Shown here one piece after another: positions 35,642-40,932 of a stretch of DNA of 40,932 nt. Under the pieces are notes generated by a model. The model had not been told where the DNA came from. It made no database searches and saw only the letters and a list, made by a program, of their open reading frames with translations. Every line of letters starts with the position of its first letter. Position 1 is the first letter of the stretch. The translations under genes were made by a program, and so were the position numbers. The DNA lies in assembly GCA_020443425.1 (NCBI GenBank), contig JAGRIE010000036.1, forward strand, positions 1 to 40,932, in the 5' to 3' direction. This DNA is from Halioglobus sp. (GTDB lineage: Bacteria; Pseudomonadota; Gammaproteobacteria; Pseudomonadales; Halieaceae).

Positions 35642-37114
35642 TTAAACGATGCGCTTCATCGCTGTCATGTAGCCGCGCAGTTTTTTACCGACGATCTCGA
35701 CCGGATGGGCGCGAATCGCATCATTCACGGCGATCAGCTCCATATTGTCGACACCGTTATCGCCCTCGATACCCTTGCCGATCACATCGATATCGATTTT
35801 GCTCATGAAGTCGGCCAGCAACGGGCGACAGGCGTGATCGAACAGGTAGCAGCCGTACTCTGCGGTATCAGAGATCACCACGTTCATCTCATACAGCTTC
35901 TTGCGCGCAATCGTGTTGGCGATCAGCGGCGTCTCGTGCAGCGACTCGTAGTAGGCCGACTCGGCGATAATGCCGGCGGAGACCATGACTTCAAACGCCA
36001 GTTCCACACCGGCCTTGACCATGGCAACCAGCAGGATGCCGTGATCGTAGAACTCCTGTTCGGGAATCTCGGCGCTGGTGTTGGTGGATTTTTCAAAGGC
36101 GGTCTCTGAGGTGGCGGCGCGCCATTTCAGCAGGTTGGCATCGTCATTTGCCCAGTCTTCCATCATGGTTCGCGAGAACTCACCCGTCATGATGTCGTCC
36201 TGGTGCTTTTCATACAGCGGACGCATGATGCTTTTCAGTTCTTCCGCCAGATGGAAGGCGCGGATTTTGGCGGGGTTGGACAGGCGGTCCATCATATTGG
36301 TGATGCCGCCGTGTTTCAGGCCCTCAGTCACTGTCTCCCAGCCGTACTGAATCAGCTTCGAGGCGTAGCCGGGGTCTATGCCTTTCTCCACCATCTTGTC
36401 GAAGCACAGTATCGCGCCGGTCTGGAGCATGCCGCAGAGGATGGTCTGTTCTCCCATGAGGTCGGACTTGACCTCGGCGATGAAGGACGATTGCAGCACA
36501 CCGGCGCGGTGTCCGCCAGTGCCAGCGGCATAGGCCTTGGCCAGTTCCAGGCCGTCGCCGTTGGGGTCGTTTTCAGTGTGCACGGCAATCAGTGTCGGCA
36601 CGCCGAAACCGCGCTTGTACTCCTCGCGCACTTCCGTGCCGGGGCATTTGGGGGCAACCATGATGACGGTGATGTCCTCACGGATTTTCATACCCTCTTC
36701 CACGATGTTGAAGCCGTGGGAGTAGGACAGGCATGCACCGTGCTTCATCAGCGGCATCACGGCGTTCACGACACTGGTATGCTGTTTGTCCGGTGTCAGG
36801 TTCAGCACCATGTCCGCGTCGGGAATCAGTTCCTCATAGGTGCCGACGGTGAACCCGTTTTCGGTGGCGTTTTTCCAGGACTGGCGCTTGCCCGAGATGG
36901 CGCTCTCGCGCAGCGCATAGGAGACGTCCAGGCCGCTGTCGCGCAGGTTCAGGCCCTGGTTCAGGCCCTGCGACCCGCAGCCGACAATCACCAGTTTTTT
37001 GCCGCGCAGCATATCCACGCCGTCGGCGAATTCAGAGCGGTCCATGAAGCGACATTTGCCGAGCTGGTTGAGCTGCAGACGCAATGGCAGCGTGTTGAAG
37101 TAGTTGTGTCCCAT
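35642..37114 (-). CDS. ilvC: Ketol-acid reductoisomerase, class II
   Basis: IlvC converts acetolactate and acetohydroxybutyrate to the dihydroxy acids, using NADPH and magnesium. The 490-residue length and duplicated C-terminal domain place it in the long (class II) form found in enterics. The nucleotide-binding motif [39 protein letters not shown] and [11 protein letters not shown] are intact. ATG 37114 matches the E. coli start (ANYFNTL versus GHNYFNTL), with GAGGA upstream; the frame is open to 37219 but that part is the regulatory region. The divergent ilvY and two operators between them indicate control by IlvY with its substrate inducers. Confidence 0.97.
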   Translation of the reverse strand: MGHNYFNTLPLRLQLNQLGKCRFMDRSEFADGVDMLRGKKLVIVGCGSQGLNQGLNLRDSGLDVSYALRESAISGKRQSWKNATENGFTVGTYEELIPDADMVLNLTPDKQHTSVVNAVMPLMKHGACLSYSHGFNIVEEGMKIREDITVIMVAPKCPGTEVREEYKRGFGVPTLIAVHTENDPNGDGLELAKAYAAGTGGHRAGVLQSSFIAEVKSDLMGEQTILCGMLQTGAILCFDKMVEKGIDPGYASKLIQYGWETVTEGLKHGGITNMMDRLSNPAKIRAFHLAEELKSIMRPLYEKHQDDIMTGEFSRTMMEDWANDDANLLKWRAATSETAFEKSTNTSAEIPEQEFYDHGILLVAMVKAGVELAFEVMVSAGIIAESAYYESLHETPLIANTIARKKLYEMNVVISDTAEYGCYLFDHACRPLLADFMSKIDIDVIGKGIEGDNGVDNMELIAVNDAIRAHPVEIVGKKLRGYMTAMKRIV

Positions 37115-37153
37115 AGCAGGAATCCTCAGGTGGGTGATGGCAGGTGGTGGCGA

Positions 37154-37182
37154 ACGATACGGGATTTTCCTTCTTGCGTAAA
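37154..37182 (-). promoter_or_regulatory. Candidate ilvC promoter
   Basis: On the minus strand TTTACG (37182-37177) and TATCGT (37159-37154) are spaced by 17 bases. The weak -35 lies within the ilvC-proximal LysR-type site, as expected for an activator-dependent promoter. Confidence 0.5.
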
Positions 37183-37188
37183 ACGCTA
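37174..37188. promoter_or_regulatory. Putative IlvY operator, ilvC-proximal
   Basis: TTGCG-N5-CGCTA, one mismatch from a perfect inverted repeat, overlaps the ilvC -35 box. Its centre lies 31 bp from the centre of the perfect copy at 37205-37219, about three helix turns. Confidence 0.7.
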
Positions 37189-37204
37189 TATAGGTAATAC
37201 TGTA

Positions 37205-37219
37205 TTGCGATAGACGCAA
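37205..37219. promoter_or_regulatory. Putative IlvY operator, ilvY-proximal
   Basis: TTGCG-ATAGA-CGCAA is a perfect inverted repeat of the LysR-type T-N11-A form. It ends 14 bases before the ilvY start, so binding could also repress ilvY itself. Confidence 0.75.
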
Positions 37220-37233
37220 ACAAGGTGGGCTTC

Positions 37234-38142
37234 GTGGAGATCAGGGCTTTATCGGTATTCCTGAGTGTCGCCGATACGCTCAATTTCAGCCGCAGTGGTG
37301 AACTGCTGCATATGAGTGTGTCGGCGGTCAGCAGAACCGTGCAGCGGCTGGAGGAGGAACTGGGCCAGCCCCTGCTGGAGCGGGACAACCGCCGGGTGCG
37401 GCTGACCCGCGCGGGGCGCGAGTTTCGGGAGTATGCGCGTCACTCTGTGGCAGAGTGGCAGCAGTTGCGCCGCAGGCTGGGCAATCAGGAGGAACTCGCC
37501 GGAGAAGTCAGCCTGTACTGCTCTGTAACGGCTACCTACCGGGTACTCGCACCTATACTTGAAGCGTTCCGTGTGACTCACCCCGCCGTTGAAATCAAGA
37601 TGCACACCGGGGACCAGGCTGACGGTATCGGCAGGATTCTCGACGGCCAGGATGATGTTGCCGTGAGTGGGCGACCCAGCCAGATGCCGCGCCGCATGGA
37701 GTTTCTGCCACTGCTGGAATCACCGCTGCAGTTCTGTGTGCCCGCTGCGGATTGCGCCGTGCGGGATATGGTGTTGGCTGCGGATGCCGGCAGCCGGGGT
37801 ATCGACTGGAGCGGTATACCGTTTATTGTGCCGGAGCGGGGCATTACCAAGGAGATGCTGGACGCGTGGTTCCGGGAGCAGGGCGTCCGGCCCCGCATCT
37901 ATGCGCAGGTGGCCGGGCATGAAGCGATTGTGGCGATGGTCGGCCTGGGTCTGGGGGTGGGGGTGGCACCGCAACTGGTTATCGAAGCCAGCGGTATGGC
38001 GTCCCGCGTCAACCAGATCGCCGTGCCGGTGGGCTTGCCGCCACTCACTGTCGGCTTGTGCAGCCTGGCGCAGCGATTGGCCAGCCCGCTGGTGAAATCG
38101 TTTTGGGATGTCGCAGGGCAGACCTACAGCGATACTGTTTGA
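37234..38142 (+). CDS. ilvY: LysR-type regulator IlvY
   Basis: IlvY activates ilvC when bound by acetolactate or acetohydroxybutyrate and represses its own gene. The 302-residue protein starts with a winged helix-turn-helix (about 1-60; [20 protein letters not shown]). The effector domain follows, with [24 protein letters not shown] and [20 protein letters not shown], closely resembling E. coli IlvY (FCSVTAAYSHLPPIL, YATVGGHEAMVSMVALG). Divergence from ilvC confirms the identity. I chose GTG 37234, behind AAGGTGG; GTG 37225 in the same frame is the alternative and would lie closer to the operator. Confidence 0.94.
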   Translation: MEIRALSVFLSVADTLNFSRSGELLHMSVSAVSRTVQRLEEELGQPLLERDNRRVRLTRAGREFREYARHSVAEWQQLRRRLGNQEELAGEVSLYCSVTATYRVLAPILEAFRVTHPAVEIKMHTGDQADGIGRILDGQDDVAVSGRPSQMPRRMEFLPLLESPLQFCVPAADCAVRDMVLAADAGSRGIDWSGIPFIVPERGITKEMLDAWFREQGVRPRIYAQVAGHEAIVAMVGLGLGVGVAPQLVIEASGMASRVNQIAVPVGLPPLTVGLCSLAQRLASPLVKSFWDVAGQTYSDTV

Positions 38143-38178
38143 TACCATAGGCGACGAACTGACACACTGGAAAATTGC

Positions 38179-39051
38179 ATGGGCGTACAAGACGACAATA
38201 CCGGCCAGGATTCTGAGCCGCGGCAACCCGGGCCGGAGGGCGCCGCTGGAGGCGTCGCTCCGCGTCTGGACCTGCTGGTGGATGTGGTGGATGAGCACGA
38301 GGAGGAAGTGTCGGAGAATGGCCGGACCGTCCGCCACCAGGGGATTTACCTGCTGCCGAACCTGTTCACTACTGCCGCCCTGTTCGCCGGCTTCTACGCC
38401 ATTATTGCAGCGATGCGCGGGGATTTCGAAAACGCCGCTGTCGCGATCTTTTTTGCGATGGTGCTGGATGGGCTGGATGGCCGTATCGCGCGTATTACAA
38501 ACACCTCGAGTAAATTCGGGGCTGAGTTCGACAGCCTTGCGGATATGGTGTCATTCGGTGTGGCACCGGCGCTGGTTGTGTTCAGCTGGGCGCTGGAAGG
38601 GCTGGGCAAGTTCGGTTGGAGTACGGCGTTTATCTATGTCGCCTGTGCGGCCTTGCGACTGGCGCGTTTCAACACGCAGATCGATACCGCAGATAAAAAC
38701 TACTTCACCGGTTTGGCCAGCCCCGCTGCTGCCGCGATCCTGGCCAGCGCGGTCTGGGTCTGCCACGACCTCGGCCTGGTGGGCACAGACCTGCCCCGTG
38801 AACTGTCTGTGGTGATCGGGCTGCTCACGGCCATTGTGGGTTTCCTGATGATCGCGAACTTCCCTTACTACAGTTTCAAGGGCATCGATTTTCGCGGTCG
38901 GGTGCCTTTCGTGGTGATGATTGCGGTGGTGTTGGTATTCGGCTTGATCACGCTCGATCCGCCGAGCATCCTGCTGGTTGCGTTTTTGGCCTATGCGCTG
39001 TCCGGGCCGGTCATGCAGGGTGTCAACAGGCGCAAGCGACGCAAAACCTGA
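38179..39051 (+). CDS. pssA: CDP-diacylglycerol-serine O-phosphatidyltransferase
   Basis: This membrane enzyme makes phosphatidylserine, the precursor of phosphatidylethanolamine. The CDP-alcohol phosphotransferase signature DG-x2-AR-x8-G-x3-D-x3-D is complete at residues 100-122 (DGRIAR ... G114, D118, D122). About eight membrane helices follow from residue 58. The first 50 residues are acidic and soluble, an N-terminal extension of unknown role. At 290 residues it belongs to the integral-membrane type II group rather than the ribosome-associated PssA of E. coli. It lies 36 bases after ilvY on the same strand; in Pseudomonas it follows ilvC, so the association with ilv genes is conserved. 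Confidence 0.94.
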   Translation: MGVQDDNTGQDSEPRQPGPEGAAGGVAPRLDLLVDVVDEHEEEVSENGRTVRHQGIYLLPNLFTTAALFAGFYAIIAAMRGDFENAAVAIFFAMVLDGLDGRIARITNTSSKFGAEFDSLADMVSFGVAPALVVFSWALEGLGKFGWSTAFIYVACAALRLARFNTQIDTADKNYFTGLASPAAAAILASAVWVCHDLGLVGTDLPRELSVVIGLLTAIVGFLMIANFPYYSFKGIDFRGRVPFVVMIAVVLVFGLITLDPPSILLVAFLAYALSGPVMQGVNRRKRRKT

Positions 39052-39107
39052 CGCCCGCCTGAAGACACGGCGCCGGGAACCATTCGCCGGTTTACTGTTC
39101 TGAATAA

Positions 39108-39121
39108 GACAGTGCACTGTC
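39108..39121. repeat. Perfect 14-bp palindrome upstream of msrP
   Basis: GACAGTGCACTGTC reads the same on both strands. It lies 17 bases before the msrP start, in the position of an operator or early leader. No regulator gene is adjacent. Confidence 0.6.
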
Positions 39122-39138
39122 AACTGGATCCGGATGTC

Positions 39139-40125
39139 ATGAGCCAACGTTTTTCCCCACCCTCGATAGCGTCTTCTGAAATCACCCCGGAGTCGGTGTA
39201 CCTGAAACGCCGGGATTTTATGCGCGCGGCCGGTCTGGCGGCGCTACCGCTGTTGGGCGGGGCGGCTGCATCGACATCTGCGGATGTCGTCACTGGAGGT
39301 GAGGCGCTGGTGTATGACCAGCCTGCCGGGCAGGGTGACGCCTTTCGCACCCGTGAACCGCCGACACCGTTTGCCGACATCACTGCGTATGGCAATTTCT
39401 ATGAGTTTGGCACCGACAAGGGTGATCCGGCGCGCTATGCGCATGAGATGAAGGTCGACCCGTGGTCGCTGCAGGTTGACGGCCTGGTGCGCAAGCCAGG
39501 GACCTTGCATCTTGAGGATATTCTGTCCGGGTTCGACCTGCAGGAGCGGATCTATCGCCTGCGCTGTGTCGAGGCCTGGTCCATGGTGGTGCCGTGGGTA
39601 GGCTTTCCGTTGGCCGATCTGCTGCAGCGATTTGAGCCCACGTCCGAGGCCAGGTATGTGGCGTTCGAAACCCTGTACCGCAGGAAGGAAATGCCCGGTA
39701 CCCGCTCCTTTACCACAACCATCGACTGGCCGTACCGCGAGGGGCTGCGGATAGACGAGGCGATGCACCCACTGACCCTGATGGCTGTGGGCCTTTACGG
39801 CAAGACCCTGCCCAACCAGAATGGGGCGCCCATCCGCTTGGTCGTGCCGTGGAAATACGGGTTCAAAAGCATCAAGTCTGTGGTGCGGATTCGCCTGACC
39901 GACAGGCGCCCCAGGACAACCTGGGAGACGCTGGCGCCGAAAGAGTATGGCTTTTATGCCAACGTCAATCCCGACGTGGATCACCCGCGCTGGAGCCAGG
40001 CTTCTGAGCGGCGCCTGCCGTCATCGCTGTTCCGGCCCAATCGCATACCGACCCAAATGTTCAACGGCTATGCCGAGCAGGTGGCTGGTCTCTACCAGGG
40101 GATGGACCTGGCGCGGAATTACTGA
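39139..40125 (+). CDS. msrP: Protein-methionine-sulfoxide reductase, molybdenum subunit
   Basis: MsrP repairs oxidised methionines in periplasmic proteins, using a molybdopterin cofactor, with electrons from MsrQ. The 328-residue protein carries a twin-arginine signal ([17 protein letters not shown], about 23-39). The molybdenum-binding cysteine is C143 in [47 protein letters not shown] and [18 protein letters not shown] are family hallmarks. I chose ATG 39139; the frame opens at GTG 39112, but that start falls in the palindrome. Two bases separate it from msrQ. Confidence 0.96.
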   Translation: MSQRFSPPSIASSEITPESVYLKRRDFMRAAGLAALPLLGGAAASTSADVVTGGEALVYDQPAGQGDAFRTREPPTPFADITAYGNFYEFGTDKGDPARYAHEMKVDPWSLQVDGLVRKPGTLHLEDILSGFDLQERIYRLRCVEAWSMVVPWVGFPLADLLQRFEPTSEARYVAFETLYRRKEMPGTRSFTTTIDWPYREGLRIDEAMHPLTLMAVGLYGKTLPNQNGAPIRLVVPWKYGFKSIKSVVRIRLTDRRPRTTWETLAPKEYGFYANVNPDVDHPRWSQASERRLPSSLFRPNRIPTQMFNGYAEQVAGLYQGMDLARNY

Positions 40126-40127
40126 GT

Positions 40128-40727
40128 ATGCAGCGCTGGGTCAAAGTCACTGCGTTCGCACTGTGTTTGCTGCCCTTCGCTTGGATAGCGTACGCGGCGG
40201 TTTACGACCAGCTGGGACCCGACCCCGCTGAAGCCTTGATGGTCTCAACCGGGGAGTGGGCGCTGCGACTGCTGGCGCTGTGTCTGTTGGTGTCACCACT
40301 GCGGGCATGGACAGGCTGGGCCACTGTGATGAGGCTGCGCCGTATGCTGGGGCTGTTTGCGTTTTTCTACGCCTGTGTCCATTTTGTCGCGTTCCTGCAG
40401 TTCTATACCGGCTGGGATGCTGCGGCACTGGGTGAGGAACTGGCTGAGCGCCCCTATATCACATTGGGGTTTGCCGCCTGGGTACTCCTGCTTCCCCTCG
40501 CTGTGACATCGACCCGCCGTATGCAGCGACGACTGCGCGGTAACTGGCTGCGATTGCACCGCCTCATTTACCCTGCGGCCCTGCTTGCCTGCCTGCATTT
40601 GCTCTGGCAGGCGCGGTCCGATCTCGGTGAGGCTTTGTTCTACCTTGCTGTTTTTGCCCTGCTGTTGGGTTGGAGGCTGCAGCGATACCGTATTCGATCG
40701 CGCTCGGGTGCTGCAGCGCACAGCTGA
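40128..40727 (+). CDS. msrQ: Heme-binding membrane subunit MsrQ
   Basis: MsrQ is the inner-membrane b-type cytochrome that passes electrons from the quinone pool or a flavin reductase to MsrP. The 199-residue protein has about six membrane helices. Candidate heme histidines are in FYACVHFVAF and in RLHRLIYP ... ACLHLLW. RRMLGLFAFFYACVH, RPYITLGFAAW and the RLRGNWLRLHRLIY segment are typical of the YedZ family. The start lies two bases after the msrP stop, so the pair is translated from one message. Confidence 0.95.
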   Translation: MQRWVKVTAFALCLLPFAWIAYAAVYDQLGPDPAEALMVSTGEWALRLLALCLLVSPLRAWTGWATVMRLRRMLGLFAFFYACVHFVAFLQFYTGWDAAALGEELAERPYITLGFAAWVLLLPLAVTSTRRMQRRLRGNWLRLHRLIYPAALLACLHLLWQARSDLGEALFYLAVFALLLGWRLQRYRIRSRSGAAAHS

Positions 40728-40797
40728 AATCGCGCGATCTTTGTACGATTAGTGAGCAGTGATTTTGGCTAAGTTTTGAGCAGATATCGGGCGCTTT

Positions 40798-40856
40798 GAA
40801 ATATCCTTGAAATATTTCGTAAAAGCGCTTGCAGGGGGAGTCGCGATACGTATAAT
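40798..40856 (+). promoter_or_regulatory. Strong promoter with A/T-rich upstream element, probably of an rRNA operon
   Basis: TTGCAG (40829-40834) and a perfect TATAAT (40851-40856) are 16 bases apart. A run of A/T bases upstream (40798-40824), containing the inverted repeat GAAATAT/ATATTTC (40798-40804 and 40812-40818), resembles an UP element. A GC-rich discriminator (GCGCATCC) follows the -10 box, as in stringently controlled promoters. Confidence 0.75.
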
Positions 40857-40863
40857 GCGCATC

Positions 40864-40924
40864 CTCGACAGGGCAAGCCCTTATCGAGAATCTGAACCCT
40901 GGCGGTCTCAGATGTTGTTTAACA
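40864..40924 (+). promoter_or_regulatory. Leader with hairpin and boxA antitermination element
   Basis: CTCGA (40864-40868) pairs with TCGAG (40884-40888) around an inner AGGGC/GCCCT stem. TGTTGTTTAACA (40913-40924) differs at two positions from the boxA sequence TGCTCTTTAACA of rRNA leaders. The transcribed gene itself, expected to be 16S rRNA, lies beyond the window. Confidence 0.7.
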
Positions 40925-40932
40925 ATCAGATG

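Noticed and set aside
36203-37213. 336-residue plus-strand frame antisense to ilvC
   Set aside because: ilvC is complete and highly conserved on the other strand; the shadow has no ribosome site or recognisable motif.
40729-40738. ATCGCGCGAT palindrome right after msrQ considered as a terminator
   Set aside because: It is a 10-bp palindrome without loop and without a following T run.
1-40932. Mobile elements, phage genes, toxin-antitoxin or defence islands
   Set aside because: No transposase, integrase, phage structural, toxin-antitoxin or restriction motif was recognised; gene order is that of conserved core loci throughout.

Overview
The window is a continuous stretch of a gammaproteobacterial chromosome, roughly 60% GC by eye, packed with core genes. 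Gene order resembles Pseudomonas-type genomes: murJ-ribF-ileS-lspA-fkpB-ispH beside a minor-pilin cluster and pilRS, bamD/rluD/pgeF/clpB, and ilvI-ilvH-ilvC with pssA nearby. A marine Cellvibrionales/Halieaceae-like organism fits, but that is inferred from gene content and order only. No insertion sequence, prophage, CRISPR array, tRNA or complete rRNA gene was found.

Layout. 1-3.2 kb: the 3' end of groL with a clear terminator, a stand-alone membrane protein resembling the N-terminal domain of urate hydroxylase PuuD, and a membrane-anchored coiled-coil protein of unknown role. 3.3-9.6 kb: class I fumarase, exonuclease I (sbcB, TTG start), aspartate carbamoyltransferase (pyrB, GTG start), ADP-ribose pyrophosphatase (nudF) and lipid II flippase (murJ). 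9.7-15.5 kb: ribF, ileS, lspA, fkpB, ispH. 15.6-25.1 kb: a type IV pilus minor-pilin operon (fimT-pilV-pilW-pilX-pilY1-pilE) meeting the pilS-pilR two-component genes tail to tail. 25.3-32.3 kb: nadE, bamD (reverse), rluD, pgeF and clpB, the last behind a near-consensus sigma-32 promoter. 32.4-38.1 kb: a DUF4124 protein, then branched-chain amino acid genes: ilvI-ilvH, convergent ilvC, and the divergent LysR regulator ilvY with two LysR-type operators between ilvC and ilvY. 38.2-40.7 kb: phosphatidylserine synthase (pssA) and the periplasmic methionine sulfoxide repair pair msrP-msrQ. The right edge carries a strong promoter, a GC-rich discriminator and a boxA-like leader element, so an rRNA operon probably begins just outside the window.

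Functional themes: isoleucine/valine synthesis with its local regulator; assembly and control of the type IV pilus tip complex; protein folding and repair (GroEL, ClpB, FkpB, MsrPQ); and envelope biogenesis (MurJ, LspA, BamD, PgeF, PssA). Many starts are GTG or TTG; where a Shine-Dalgarno sequence, promoter or homologue length decides the start, this is stated. I see no convincing new multi-gene system. The items most worth follow-up are the free-standing PuuD-like membrane protein, the PilY1 with a degraded metal site, the long ilvI upstream region, the ilvC/ilvY operators and the possible second start in clpB.
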